A stretch of 64,000 nucleotides of DNA from Rubeoparvulum massiliense (GCF_001049895.1 NZ_CVPE01000006.1:112441-176440); one strand, 5' to 3'. Counted from the stretch's first letter, positions 36,012 through 44,469 are shown. Notes: generated by a model not told the origin, from the sequence alone. Program-made: numbers and translations.

Positions 36012-36032
36012 AAATCGTAATTGTTACGAATA
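36012..36032 (+). promoter_or_regulatory. Zur box upstream of znuA
   Basis: AAATCGTAATTGTTACGAAT matches the B. subtilis Zur operator at about 18 of 21 positions. It lies 34 bp before the znuA start, and there is a partial half-site near 35950. Confidence 0.8.
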
Positions 36033-36065
36033 AATAGAAGTAAACGCTTGTAGGAGGGATTCTTG

Positions 36066-37190
36066 TTGAAACGTCGGGTATTACTTTCCGCTTTGGTATT
36101 ATTAATGAGTATGAGCATGGTGTTAGCAGGCTGTGGATCCAGTGATTCTACCCCTACTAACAATGAAAATCAAGCAAGTCAGGGAAATACATCGAATGTC
36201 AGCAATGGTAACGATCAAAATAATTTAGATAAAGTACAAGTCTATACCACACTTTTTGCCTTAACCAGTTTTGCTGAACAGATCGGGGGAGAATACGTAG
36301 AGGTACATGCTGTGATTCCTCCTGGTGCCGAAGCTCACGGCTATGAACCAACGATGAAAGAGATGGTGGAGATGGAAAAGGCTGATCTCTTCATCTATAA
36401 CGGGGGTGGCTTCGAAACGTGGGTGGAGCGTCTCTTAGGCAGTATTAATACATCCAATATGCTGATCGTAGAAAGTGTTGCAGAGATGGATCTAATGGAA
36501 GGTGGCCATGCTCATGGGGATGAAGAGGGAACCCATGAAGAGGATCATGGAACAGAGGAAGGCACCCATGAGGAAGAAACTCATGAAGGTGATGAGCATG
36601 GAGATGGAGAAGCAACCCATGATGAGCATGGAGAGGATAAGCATGATGCCCATGATCATGGACCATTCGATCCCCATGTTTGGCTAGACCCCTTACTGGC
36701 CATGGAACAGGCAAAGCAAGTCAAAGATGCATTAATCCAAGTGGATCCCACTCATCAAGGGGACTATGAAAAGAATTATGATGCATTAGTGCAAGAGATT
36801 GAAGCGATTCATCATCAGTATGAAACAACCATCGCTACTGCAATGCAGAAGAAGTTTGTTGTATCTCATGCGGCCTTTGGTTATCTCGCAGAGCGTTATG
36901 GGTTAGAGCAGGTCTCCATCCGAGGAATCAGTCCAGATCATGAGCCTACTCCGAATGAACTCGTCGAGATTGTTAAAACGGTTAAAGAAGCAGGGATTAA
37001 AGCGATTCTTGTAGAAGAGTTTGTTAGTAAAAAATCTGCCGAGGTATTAGCCAATGAGACAGGAGCAACGGTGATGACCATTAATACCATCGGTAATATC
37101 ACAGCTGAACAAGCAGAAAAGCATGTGACCTATCAGGATCTCATGCTAGAAAATTTAGAAGCTCTGAAGATCGCCTTAGAAATTAAATAA
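36066..37190 (+). CDS. znuA: Zinc ABC transporter substrate-binding lipoprotein ZnuA
   Basis: A 374-residue lipoprotein of the cluster A-I (ZnuA/AdcA) binding proteins. Signal peptide with lipobox LAGC (Cys about residue 23), metal-binding His in PGAEAHGYEPT, VSHAAFGYLAERYGL and the Glu/Asp of VEEFVSKKS. Between the first and second His lies a very long His/Asp/Glu-rich loop (about residues 142-205), typical of zinc-specific members and longer than usual. TTG 36066 is 8 nt after GGAGG; the adjacent TTG 36063 is also possible. The partner ATPase and permease are 9 kb upstream; a Zur box links the two loci. Confidence 0.9.
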   Translation: MKRRVLLSALVLLMSMSMVLAGCGSSDSTPTNNENQASQGNTSNVSNGNDQNNLDKVQVYTTLFALTSFAEQIGGEYVEVHAVIPPGAEAHGYEPTMKEMVEMEKADLFIYNGGGFETWVERLLGSINTSNMLIVESVAEMDLMEGGHAHGDEEGTHEEDHGTEEGTHEEETHEGDEHGDGEATHDEHGEDKHDAHDHGPFDPHVWLDPLLAMEQAKQVKDALIQVDPTHQGDYEKNYDALVQEIEAIHHQYETTIATAMQKKFVVSHAAFGYLAERYGLEQVSIRGISPDHEPTPNELVEIVKTVKEAGIKAILVEEFVSKKSAEVLANETGATVMTINTIGNITAEQAEKHVTYQDLMLENLEALKIALEIK

Positions 37191-37207
37191 AGTTGTGCAT
37201 AGCAATG

Positions 37208-37248
37208 CAGCGTCATCCCTATATTTTCATGAGATGACGCTGTTTTTT
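37208..37248 (+). terminator. Terminator of znuA
   Basis: CAGCGTCATC pairs with GATGACGCTG, followed by TTTTTT, 17 bp after the stop. Confidence 0.88.
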
Positions 37249-37352
37249 CAAGGAAAAGTTCGTCCCTCTTGGAATTTAGGTTACATATCCTATATAATAA
37301 GGGTAAATGTGAACCAGAACCTGAGCGCAGGATTCAAATGGAGGGAATTGTC

Positions 37353-37631
37353 TTGTCAGACTACAATCTAATTGAGAAAAAAGCATTGCAACTACTTCTT
37401 ACGGATAGTGAAAAAATCCAGAAGTTGATTCAGGTTCAAATGGCCAATTTAACCATGCCCCAATGCCCTTTATATGAAGAGGTACTAGATACACAAATGT
37501 TTGGCTTATCTCGGCAGATTGACTTTGCTGTAAGACTAGGTGTAATCACAGAAGCGGTGGGACGCAAAATCTTAGATGATCTAGAGGCAGAGCTCTCCCT
37601 CGTTTATGATAAGTTTAGCCAGGAGTCTTAA
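37353..37631 (+). CDS. ylaN: YlaN (UPF0358, DUF1507) family protein
   Basis: A 92-residue acidic helical protein, the length of B. subtilis YlaN (93). Family pattern: [19 protein letters not shown] at the start, [21 protein letters not shown] in the middle and a short GRKILDDLE end. In Bacillus and Staphylococcus YlaN is essential under iron-poor conditions and has been linked to Fur activity. TTG 37353 is 7 nt after GGAGGG and matches the family length; the longer ATG frame does not. Confidence 0.88.
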   Translation: MSDYNLIEKKALQLLLTDSEKIQKLIQVQMANLTMPQCPLYEEVLDTQMFGLSRQIDFAVRLGVITEAVGRKILDDLEAELSLVYDKFSQES

Positions 37632-37662
37632 CTATCCTGTCGATTCCCATTGATCCTCCTCA

Positions 37663-37697
37663 CTCCTAACCATGAATCTCATGGTTAGGAGTTTTTT
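37663..37697 (+). terminator. Terminator of ylaN
   Basis: 13-bp perfect stem CTCCTAACCATGA with a 3-nt loop and a TTTTTT tail. Confidence 0.9.
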
Positions 37698-37753
37698 AAC
37701 TTCTCTCTGAAAGGAGCCTCCTACTGTGAAGCGAGGCGGTGGGGGTAGCTCGT

Positions 37754-38116
37754 TCACAATTGCCCGAGATCTTCCCAGGTAATCTGTAATCCATAAACCA
37801 TGGCCAAAGCTGTCCCTGCATCCTTTTTCTTGATATGTCCGCGTAAGCGTACCATTTCATGCTCAAAATCATTGATATCATCTTGGGAAGCATTGATGGA
37901 GACACGGGTTTTCATCTGCTTCCATGCTTTCTTGAGACGCTGATGCTGCTTCGCTGCATTTTTCCATTCTTCTTTTTCTACACTAGAAGCCATCTCGTAG
38001 AGTATTCCTTTAATATCCTCAGAGGCATCGGTGGGACGAAGCAGCGGGTTTTTGCAGCCGGTGATTAGTAGGGCAAGTAGTGAAACTAAACAGAAAGTAC
38101 GTAGCCATGGCCTCAT
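37754..38116 (-). CDS. DUF4363-type lipoprotein
   Basis: A 120-residue lipoprotein: basic start, hydrophobic stretch and lipobox LITGC (Cys about 21), then a helical domain rich in basic residues (HQRLKKAWKQMKTRV), the pattern of DUF4363. Start ATG 38116 follows GGAGGAGACGTAGG and almost touches the stop of the DUF421 gene upstream. DUF421 and DUF4363 proteins are commonly encoded side by side in sporulating Bacillota, so they probably act together at the membrane; the activity is unknown. Confidence 0.75.
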   Translation of the reverse strand: MRPWLRTFCLVSLLALLITGCKNPLLRPTDASEDIKGILYEMASSVEKEEWKNAAKQHQRLKKAWKQMKTRVSINASQDDINDFEHEMVRLRGHIKKKDAGTALAMVYGLQITWEDLGQL

Positions 38117-38117
38117 C

Positions 38118-38978
38118 CTACGTCTCCTCCTTCCGCTTCGGGATGATTTTGAGCTGTTGGAATCGCTCAATCTGTTGATGTAAGGTTTGTTGGACTTGAT
38201 TTAATAACTTATTTTGGTCATCGCTGGTACTGTTATTAAGAAGCTGTTCAATTTGGCGATTCATAGATTGTAAAGCATCCATGAAATCTGAAGGGGCAGA
38301 GCTCTCTTTACCTACGATCTGTACCTGTTGATTGACAGCCTGAGCCAGAATTACATCCTCGGCACTTTCCACCTTGGCATCAGCGAGTTGCTTTTTCAAC
38401 CAATCCAATGAGAGACCTGCACGTTTGAGATCCTGATCCTGAACGACACCATCTTGGATGACATTGATAGGCATGGCTGAAGGAGGTGGTTTAATCTGCA
38501 TATCACTGGGCTGGAGGGGACGTTTATCGGACTTAGGTAAGACACTCAATTCCCCATTGATCTCCATGACAGCTAGTTCCACATCAGCCACTTGGAAGAT
38601 ATTCTTAAGGCGGAGTGCCATCATCAGTTCATCGAGGTTCATCCGTTCTTTCTTGAGGGCCTTGCGATCGATCTCCCCATTTTGAATCAGAATTCTCGCG
38701 GTACCATTCACGAGACTGCGAGCCTTTTTGCTCTTCAACGTACCGATTGCAATTAAAATGGGAAGAACACCCCATACTAATAGGGAAGTAGTGCCACTTA
38801 GCGTCTCCAAATCTAGATCCACTGAAAGACTTGCTGCGATGGAACCAATGGTGATCCCCACAATATATTCGAACATGGTCATCTCAGCCACTTGTTGCTT
38901 GCCTGAGATTCGCGTTAGAATTAAGATAATAACAAAAGCAAAAATACTACGAAGTAAAATCAGCATGGAATACGACAT
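38118..38978 (-). CDS. DUF421 family membrane protein
   Basis: A 286-residue protein of the YetF/YrbG (DUF421) family. Three N-terminal helices (about 1-85) include the conserved RISGKQQVAEMTMFEYIVGI-like core (start of motif RISGKQQ at residue 23). Soluble YetF-like repeats follow (GEIDRKALKKERMNLDELM near 110, then a charged region) and a glutamine-rich coiled coil ends the chain. I start it at ATG 38978, with GAGGAGGGATCTTT upstream; the longer frame up to 39173 overlaps the divergent rluA-type gene and lacks a site. Confidence 0.8.
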   Translation of the reverse strand: MSYSMLILLRSIFAFVIILILTRISGKQQVAEMTMFEYIVGITIGSIAASLSVDLDLETLSGTTSLLVWGVLPILIAIGTLKSKKARSLVNGTARILIQNGEIDRKALKKERMNLDELMMALRLKNIFQVADVELAVMEINGELSVLPKSDKRPLQPSDMQIKPPPSAMPINVIQDGVVQDQDLKRAGLSLDWLKKQLADAKVESAEDVILAQAVNQQVQIVGKESSAPSDFMDALQSMNRQIEQLLNNSTSDDQNKLLNQVQQTLHQQIERFQQLKIIPKRKEET

Positions 38979-39069
38979 AAAGATCCCTCCTCGTCTATAC
39001 CTTGCGCGAAGGAGGCTGTTTTCATTCTTGATACAAGTCGTTACGATGCAAGAAAAGAGAGGATGGCTC

Positions 39070-39975
39070 ATGCACGTGAAACCTATTGAGATTCGTTTTA
39101 CTGTTCGCGAAGGGGAGGACGGGCAGACTACCTTACAAGAATATTTATTAAACCACCGCCTTCTCTCGCGCACATATCTTATTCAATTAAAGCAAGCCAA
39201 GGCCATCTTCCTCAATGGTCGTTATCAATATAGCAATACCATGGTGCATACAGGGGATGAGATTCATTTTTTTATCGAAGAGGAAGAATCGGAGAATATT
39301 CTACCCCAAGTGCATCCACTCAACATCTTATATGAGGATGTGGATATTCTCGTGGTGGAGAAGGAAGCAGGGATCTGCGTGCATCCCACCATGCTCCATC
39401 CTGACCAAACCCTAGCTAATTATGTGGTGGCATATTGGCAAGCTCAGGGTGAAGCTCATCGCTTTCGCGCGGTCAACCGCTTGGACAAGGACACCAGTGG
39501 TTTACTGGTCATTGCTAAGCATCGTTGGGCCCATCAACAATTATCAGAGCAGCAGAAACGGAAGCAGATGCTACGGATTTACAGGGCTTGGCTAATGGGA
39601 GGAGGGCTTCCACCTACAGGAACCATCGATGCACCGATTGCTCGGGTCGTGGACTCCATCATGCTCCGTCATATATCTGAGGAAGGACAGGTGGCCATCA
39701 CCCATTTTGAGGTGTTGAAGGAATATGAGGAAGCAACGCAAGTAGAATGTCGCTTGGAAACAGGACGTACCCATCAGATCCGTGTCCACTTTAGTCATCT
39801 CGGCCATCCTCTATGGGGCGATGATCTCTATGGAGGATCAAGAGTACTGATCGGACGGCAAGCCTTACATGCGGTTACACTAGGCTTTTATCATCCGCGG
39901 ACTCGTGAGTGGATCCAATTTGAGGCAGCGCTCCCACAAGATTTGCGGAAATTAGATCAACAATTATCTGAATAA
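39070..39975 (+). CDS. Pseudouridine synthase, RluA/RluD family
   Basis: A 301-residue pseudouridine synthase, close in length to B. subtilis YhcT (302). An S4-like N-terminal domain (LLNHRLLSRTYLIQLK) is followed by the catalytic core with NRLDKDTSGLL, whose Asp is the catalytic residue, and the GRTHQIRVHFSHLGHPLWGD segment (start near residue 240). It isomerises uridines in rRNA or tRNA; the target cannot be read from the sequence. Start ATG 39070 follows AGAGAGG; the frame is open far upstream but antisense to DUF421. Confidence 0.88.
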   Translation: MHVKPIEIRFTVREGEDGQTTLQEYLLNHRLLSRTYLIQLKQAKAIFLNGRYQYSNTMVHTGDEIHFFIEEEESENILPQVHPLNILYEDVDILVVEKEAGICVHPTMLHPDQTLANYVVAYWQAQGEAHRFRAVNRLDKDTSGLLVIAKHRWAHQQLSEQQKRKQMLRIYRAWLMGGGLPPTGTIDAPIARVVDSIMLRHISEEGQVAITHFEVLKEYEEATQVECRLETGRTHQIRVHFSHLGHPLWGDDLYGGSRVLIGRQALHAVTLGFYHPRTREWIQFEAALPQDLRKLDQQLSE

Positions 39976-40001
39976 ATAACAATTAATGTCAAAATAAACC
40001 C

Positions 40002-40030
40002 TTGAAAACGAACGTACGTTTCTATATACT
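40002..40030 (+). promoter_or_regulatory. Sigma-A promoter of the comK-like gene with palindromic spacer
   Basis: TTGAAA and TATACT are 17 bp apart. The spacer holds the perfect palindrome AACGTACGTT (40012-40021), a likely site for a dimeric regulator between -35 and -10. The region also has AAAA and TTT tracts, as in ComK boxes, but the spacing is not canonical. Confidence 0.6.
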
Positions 40031-40057
40031 TAAGAAAATATGGAAAGGAGGGTGATG

Positions 40058-40573
40058 ATGAAGCCGGAGCGTTGGATCGCCGATGGTGTGGCCTTTCTAC
40101 CAGTCAACTTGCAGGGATTAGGGGATGTGACTCGATTATATTACATCGATGGTCAAGAGGAGATCTGTGAGGTTCCAGTTCAGCACTTCTTTGCTGACCT
40201 TACACAGATCTTTGGGATTGATGCTAGTTTAATGAGGAAACGTTATGGTCGTCTCCTTGGAAAATCACAGTTAATTCCCATTCCCTTCTCCTATGAATGG
40301 ACCTTGCTCCCCCTTAAGGTCCGCAGTCCCATCGGGCGTCAAAGTTGCTATGGTTGGTTTTTGGCACAGGAGATTCAACGGATTGAGGAAGTGGAACGTC
40401 TGCAAACCCATGTTTTCCTCACAGGTGGTCATCGTATTCCAATTCTTCATCCTGCGCACACCATTCGCGAGCGTATACGGGATGCCATGGTGGTGCAGTA
40501 CCAATTTCAGTTGTTACACCAGCGGATTTCTCAAGCGAAGGAACGAAATCTCCCTTATTCTCCACCAATGTAG
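40058..40573 (+). CDS. comK: ComK family competence transcription factor
   Basis: A 171-residue protein resembling ComK (B. subtilis 192 residues). Aligned features are a GRLLGKSQLIPIPFS region equivalent to the AG-K-xY-PI region, FPLPL-like LLPLKVRSPIGRQSCYGW matching the STRP-x-CGW-type core, GGHRIPILHPAHTIRERI matching NGKTxELPIS-xxSFENQ, and a basic helix. ComK binds AT-rich boxes and turns on DNA-uptake genes. ATG 40058 is 6 nt after GGAGG. Similarity is moderate, so this could be a ComK paralogue with another role. Confidence 0.7.
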   Translation: MKPERWIADGVAFLPVNLQGLGDVTRLYYIDGQEEICEVPVQHFFADLTQIFGIDASLMRKRYGRLLGKSQLIPIPFSYEWTLLPLKVRSPIGRQSCYGWFLAQEIQRIEEVERLQTHVFLTGGHRIPILHPAHTIRERIRDAMVVQYQFQLLHQRISQAKERNLPYSPPM

Positions 40574-40631
40574 TGTCCCTTATATCCCATCAAGCATACG
40601 CTATGGATGAATGATGGAGGAGGGATTCTAC

Positions 40632-40886
40632 TTGAACCTTAGGGATTTGATTCGATCTGTTAGCAATATGAATCCAAGAACAACAACTGATCAAGACCTC
40701 AAAGCCTTGTTCCGCCAAGTTGGCCAAGCGACAGGCAAACAGTATACCGATGCCCAGTTGGACGAACTAGTTAAGCAATTCCGTGGTGTCGCACAGCGTC
40801 GTGATACCTCTGGCTTAGAGCGGAAGCTGGCTCAGAAGGGGTTTAATACCGATGAAGTCAAACGGATGCTTCGTAACCAACGATGA
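40632..40886 (+). CDS. Small hypothetical protein, SpoVIF-like
   Basis: An 84-residue basic helical protein. TTG 40632 follows GGAGGAGGG by 7 nt. The order of a short helix, QDLKALFRQVGQATGKQYTD and a C-terminal NTDEVKRMLRNQR is reminiscent of the sporulation protein SpoVIF (about 85 residues), but I cannot confirm it. It follows the comK-like gene by 58 bp with its own ribosome site and ends before a strong terminator. Confidence 0.45.
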   Translation: MNLRDLIRSVSNMNPRTTTDQDLKALFRQVGQATGKQYTDAQLDELVKQFRGVAQRRDTSGLERKLAQKGFNTDEVKRMLRNQR

Positions 40887-40970
40887 GTTCTGGCGAGGGA
40901 AGATTTCTGGTACAGACGTGATCCAAAAGAGAAGTTTACCGGCTAGAACCGCATGAGGAGAAAATGGTAA

Positions 40971-41010
40971 AAGCTCGTTGCTATGATGGCAGCGAGCTTT
41001 TTATTTTTAT
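40971..41010 (+). terminator. Terminator after the small SpoVIF-like gene
   Basis: AAGCTCGTTGC pairs with GGCAGCGAGCTT, followed by TTTATTTTTAT. Confidence 0.8.
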
Positions 41011-41011
41011 T

Positions 41012-41063
41012 GGGGTCAGACCCCCAATACGTTAAAGCTTTAACGTGATGGGGGTCTGACCCC
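41012..41063. repeat. REP-like palindrome (GGGGTCAGACCCC type)
   Basis: A 52-bp palindrome built from two nested GGGGTCAGACCCC-like inverted repeats around GTTAAAGCTTTAAC. The remaining gap up to 41164 has no gene. Similar elements are at 60926-60989 and, more loosely, between the toxin cassettes. Confidence 0.8.
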
Positions 41064-41164
41064 TAAATAATGGTTGTTAAGATATTCAAGTTTGTTATAA
41101 TTTTAAATATGTGAAATAAACCATAGACTCAAAAAATGAGTGGAGAAACTAGAGGAGGATATCA

Positions 41165-42154
41165 TTGAAACAATTACGCTCTATTATGATGATTCTACTT
41201 GTACTTGTCATCGCGGTTTCTGTGACAGGTTGTGGGAAGGCGAAGGAAGAGCCTGCTGATGCAGCAGTAGCTGAAACAGATAAACAGCTGCAAGGGGAAG
41301 AAAAGCAGAAAGAAGAGAAGCAAACAGCAGAAAAGGAATTTTCCCAAGGAGAGATTGCACAAGCATTTCTTCATTGGGATGTTGAATATGAAGTGGAAGA
41401 AATCAATGATCTAGCTCAAGATCAAGCGATGATGGTAGCTGAAGTCATCGCTGGTGAAATTACTGCAGAAAAATTTAAAGCGATGAATGCAGAAGTTACT
41501 GCAGAAGCGAAGGAATTATTGAAAACAGTGAAAGAGACTCCTATTGAACTAGCTGCTGAAGCCGTCAAGGAGAAGATCGTGACTATCCTCGATCAGTACA
41601 TTCAAAAAATCGAGGAGATGGCCACCGTCATTGAAGCTGATGGAACCATCGATGAAGAGAAATGGACAGCGATTACGGAAGTCTTCGAGGACCTGGATGA
41701 GCAATTGGAGCAAGTGATCAACACCATTATCGATGAATATGCATTGGATGATTCCTTTAGTGGGGAACTGAGCCCCAATGACGCTTGGATGGCCAAAGTG
41801 TCGGATGCCATCGAGAACATCAATAATACCTTCATGGAGATCGAAACTCTCTATGAGGATACCGTCAATGGTAATATGAAAGTGGATAAGTATCGAAAGG
41901 AAGCTGGCCAATTTTATGATCATGCTAAAGAGATATTCCAGATCATTGAAGAGAGGGATGTCCCTACCGGTGCAGAGGAATTTCGTAAGCATGTGCTGAA
42001 TATCACCGAGGTTGTTATGGAGATGATGGAAATACGAGTTCATGAAATCAAGGACGATGGCACCCTCGATGCGGACAAGCTCAAAAAAATCGAGGAACTG
42101 ATGGAAAAAGGCGAGAAATTAACAGAAGAATTAAGCACCATCTACGGGTATTGA
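41165..42154 (+). CDS. Hypothetical acidic lipoprotein
   Basis: A 329-residue lipoprotein: signal peptide with VTGC lipobox (Cys about residue 20), a short Glu/Lys/Gln-rich linker to about residue 55, then an all-helical, very acidic domain rich in EE and ID pairs with no cysteines. I do not recognise a family. Start TTG 41165 follows GAGGAGG. It stands alone between two terminators, so it is probably monocistronic and tethered on the outer face of the membrane. Confidence 0.75.
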   Translation: MKQLRSIMMILLVLVIAVSVTGCGKAKEEPADAAVAETDKQLQGEEKQKEEKQTAEKEFSQGEIAQAFLHWDVEYEVEEINDLAQDQAMMVAEVIAGEITAEKFKAMNAEVTAEAKELLKTVKETPIELAAEAVKEKIVTILDQYIQKIEEMATVIEADGTIDEEKWTAITEVFEDLDEQLEQVINTIIDEYALDDSFSGELSPNDAWMAKVSDAIENINNTFMEIETLYEDTVNGNMKVDKYRKEAGQFYDHAKEIFQIIEERDVPTGAEEFRKHVLNITEVVMEMMEIRVHEIKDDGTLDADKLKKIEELMEKGEKLTEELSTIYGY

Positions 42155-42203
42155 TCATCCTAAGGGGTATTAATTATCGTTAAAAATTCAAGAAAGCAGA
42201 TTG

Positions 42204-42234
42204 GCTCGTTGCAAATGTAGCAACGAGCTTTTTT
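42204..42234 (+). terminator. Terminator of the acidic lipoprotein gene
   Basis: Perfect 9-bp stem GCTCGTTGC with AAATGTA loop and TTTTTT. A truncated GGGGACTGACCCC palindrome follows at 42243. Confidence 0.88.
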
Positions 42235-42380
42235 GTTGTTTAGTGGGGACTGACCCCAATTCCACGCCTTTATCACGGGAATCCGTTGGGATTGCAACGT
42301 GGAGAAGCAGACTCCCTTCCAGTACATTATAGGTGCATGCAAATAACGCGGAACCGGTTCCCTTGAGGAGAGGGAGTCCA

Positions 42381-42920
42381 GTGGAAAACTGGAAAGAGCA
42401 AGCAATTGAGTTGGAAGAGGTATGGCGGAAGTATCAGCCCTTAATCTATGCTTCAATCAAGCGACTGCACATCCGTAGAGAGCGGGAGGACGCTTATCAG
42501 GTGGCAGTGCTGGCTCTTGTTGAAGCGTGGAGGCGTTTCAACCCCGAGAAAGGGCATTTTGGGGCATATGCCAAGCGCTATATCTATGGCTACTTACTGA
42601 AATGGATCAAGGGTGAAGAACCATGGTCTGGCTATCTTTCCATTTACCTTCAGGATGATCAGGATGGGGAGGAGCGCCACACCCGTGATCGTCAATTGGC
42701 CTGCGTCGATGAACAGCCTTCTGAGCTAGAGGCATACTTTGAAGGACTTTCACCCAATGAGCGTCTCTTTGTGCAAAAAATCTGGATCGAGGGGTTAAAA
42801 TTAGTGGAATTGGCGGCGCTGAAGGGAGTTTCACCTCAAACCGTTCAGACCTGGGGAAAGCGGGCGAAAAAGAAGATCCAAAAGCAAATGTCCTTCCTTC
42901 ATAAAAAAATAGGTATCTAG
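42381..42920 (+). CDS. Small sigma-70 family factor
   Basis: A 179-residue sigma factor with region 2 (EDAYQVAVLALVEAWRRFNPEKGHF near residue 33, then AKRYIYGYLLKWIK) and a region-4 helix-turn-helix (LVELAALKGVSPQTVQTWGKRAKK near 145). Regions 1 and 3 are missing, as in YvrI-type or ECF-like factors. GTG 42381 has AGGAGAGGGAG upstream; the longer GTG 42333 frame lacks a site. The next two small genes (DUF1659, YvrJ) usually travel with this kind of sigma factor; no anti-sigma gene is seen. Confidence 0.8.
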   Translation: MENWKEQAIELEEVWRKYQPLIYASIKRLHIRREREDAYQVAVLALVEAWRRFNPEKGHFGAYAKRYIYGYLLKWIKGEEPWSGYLSIYLQDDQDGEERHTRDRQLACVDEQPSELEAYFEGLSPNERLFVQKIWIEGLKLVELAALKGVSPQTVQTWGKRAKKKIQKQMSFLHKKIGI

Positions 42921-42967
42921 TAAGTACAACGAGATTTTCATGGAGAATGAAAAAGGAGGGAAGAACC

Positions 42968-43192
42968 ATGGCAGTAGGACGTGAATCACAGGTAACGCGG
43001 ATGACGTTGCACCTACAAACAGGAACAGGTGAAAATGGCAAGCCCATCTATGCCCGTAAGACCCTGACCAATATTCAACCCAGTGCAACGCCAGAGGCGC
43101 TCTACCAATTGGCTGAAGCGATTGCTTCATTGCAGCAGTGGCCCTTAGCAGCGGTAGAAGCAACCACCACTGAACGTTTTGTTCAAGCCTAA
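42968..43192 (+). CDS. DUF1659 family protein
   Basis: A 74-residue protein with VGRESQVTRMTLHLQTGTGENGKP opening motif region (cited by start), the AxK-TLTNIQPSATPE segment and short C-terminal helix: the DUF1659 pattern. Start ATG 42968 follows AAGGAGGG. It is normally next to YvrJ and DUF2922 genes; the function is unknown. Confidence 0.85.
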   Translation: MAVGRESQVTRMTLHLQTGTGENGKPIYARKTLTNIQPSATPEALYQLAEAIASLQQWPLAAVEATTTERFVQA

Positions 43193-43208
43193 ATGAGGAG
43201 TGATGTCC

Positions 43209-43385
43209 ATGGAAGAGTGGGTGACCTTGTTATCTAATTTTGGCTTTCCCGTCGTGTTGTCCATTTACCTGCTCTTACGCTTTGAAAGAAAGCTGGACCA
43301 ATTGATTGACTCCCTTGAACAGATGAACCAAAATATCCAGTTTACCCGCTGGGATCTGGGTAAGCACCGAAAACCCTTCGATTGA
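43209..43385 (+). CDS. YvrJ family protein
   Basis: A 58-residue single-helix membrane protein: MEEWVTLLSNFGFPVVLSIYLLLRFE, then a short charged coil. This matches the YvrJ family. Start ATG 43209 is 8 nt after GAGGAG. It lies 17 bp after the DUF1659 gene and is probably in one operon with it and the sigma factor. Confidence 0.85.
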   Translation: MEEWVTLLSNFGFPVVLSIYLLLRFERKLDQLIDSLEQMNQNIQFTRWDLGKHRKPFD

Positions 43386-43442
43386 TTATAGATAGGAAAA
43401 ACGTTACAATGGTTGTATCAATCTACTTTGGGAGGGAATAAC

Positions 43443-43832
43443 ATGGCTGAAATGATGGAAGGCGGTACTGTAAAAATCGCCGATGACGTAGTTGCCGTGA
43501 TTGCTGGAATTGCAGCATTGGATACAGAAGGTATTGCCAGTATGTCTGGTGGGATTACCGAAGGCATTGCCCGTTACGTAAGTGGTAAAAATGTACAAAA
43601 GGGTGTAACTGTAGAGGTTGGACAAGTGGAAGCAGCGATTGACCTGCGAGTTATTGTCTACTACGGTGTCAAGATCGATGAGGCCTGCCGCCAGCTACAA
43701 GTCAATGTGAAGGAAGCCATTGAAAATATGACAGGGCTTCAAGTGGTTGAAGTGAATGTAAAGGTCGAAGGGGTTCAGTTTCGTAAGGATGATGAAATTG
43801 CCATTGTGGAAGAAGAACCCAAGGTAAGATAA
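43443..43832 (+). CDS. Asp23/Gls24 family envelope stress response protein
   Basis: A 129-residue protein of the Asp23/Gls24 (YloU-like) family: VKIADDVVAVIAGIAALDTEGIASMSG at the start (motif from residue 10), GVKIDEACRQLQVNVKEAIENMTGL in the middle and VNVKVEGV at the end. Members support cell envelope homeostasis and some coat the inner face of the membrane. ATG 43443 follows GGGAGGG. Confidence 0.88.
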   Translation: MAEMMEGGTVKIADDVVAVIAGIAALDTEGIASMSGGITEGIARYVSGKNVQKGVTVEVGQVEAAIDLRVIVYYGVKIDEACRQLQVNVKEAIENMTGLQVVEVNVKVEGVQFRKDDEIAIVEEEPKVR

Positions 43833-43933
43833 GGATACAACCAGCTATAAAAAAGCAAGCGTTCATCAAAAAGAAGCGTTCACTTAGGGATTGAAGAAAA
43901 ACTTAAATGAACAGCTTCAAGCGGGGCAAAAAA

Positions 43934-43985
43934 GAACCAGTCATGTTCAAGCGTAATTGCTTGTAGTGACTGGTCTCTTTTTTAT
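43934..43985. terminator. Bidirectional terminator at the left edge of the island
   Basis: GAACCAGTCA ... TGACTGGTCTC with an internal TTCAAGC/GCTTGTA stem, followed by TTTTTT on the plus strand and preceded by AAAAAAG. It separates the Asp23 gene from the TIR gene. Confidence 0.82.
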
Positions 43986-43989
43986 ACAA

Positions 43990-44388
43990 TTATTTGCGTA
44001 TAGCTGCAACAATTGAATTGGTGTTCCACTTAACAATTTCATCAGCTGCATTTTTAACGACTTGTGAAGTTCGTTCAGAGCCCCATGGTTCAATCGCAAT
44101 AATCCGTTTTGGAGTATAAAAAGCATTTTTCGCAAGGTCTATTTCTATATTAATCCACTTACTATATGTAGAATAGACACCAGCAAGGATTAAAACACAA
44201 CTGGCAGGAGCCATTTGAGCTTTAATGGCTTCTTTTAACTGCCACTGTGTCGGGGCATTGTGTATAGGGTCATCCTTTGGTACAGAGTAATTTCTATACG
44301 AGAAATAGCTAGCGTTATCTAATAGATAAACTAATCTGTCATATGCATCCGAATAAGTCCATGAATGGCTTATAAATAAACTATACAT
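43990..44388 (-). CDS. TIR-like (MTH538/DUF1863, ThsB-type) domain protein
   Basis: A 132-residue single-domain protein. MYSLFISHSWTYSDAYDRLVYLL at the start (cited by its first residues) is the TIR-like first strand and helix with the Ser/Trp pattern of ThsB; VLILAGVYSTYSKWINIEIDLA carries the conserved SxW and Glu of the family, and IIAIEPWG a later strand. In Thoeris defence, ThsB senses phage and makes a NAD-derived signal. The partner here is not a SIR2 ThsA but the small membrane protein 82 bp upstream. Start ATG 44388 follows AAGGAGG. Confidence 0.8.
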   Translation of the reverse strand: MYSLFISHSWTYSDAYDRLVYLLDNASYFSYRNYSVPKDDPIHNAPTQWQLKEAIKAQMAPASCVLILAGVYSTYSKWINIEIDLAKNAFYTPKRIIAIEPWGSERTSQVVKNAADEIVKWNTNSIVAAIRK

Positions 44389-44469
44389 TTTATTACCTCC
44401 TTAGTATAAAATCTATTTTTTACATGTATTATCGTAATACTACTGTACAACTATTGCTCATGTAAGTAT

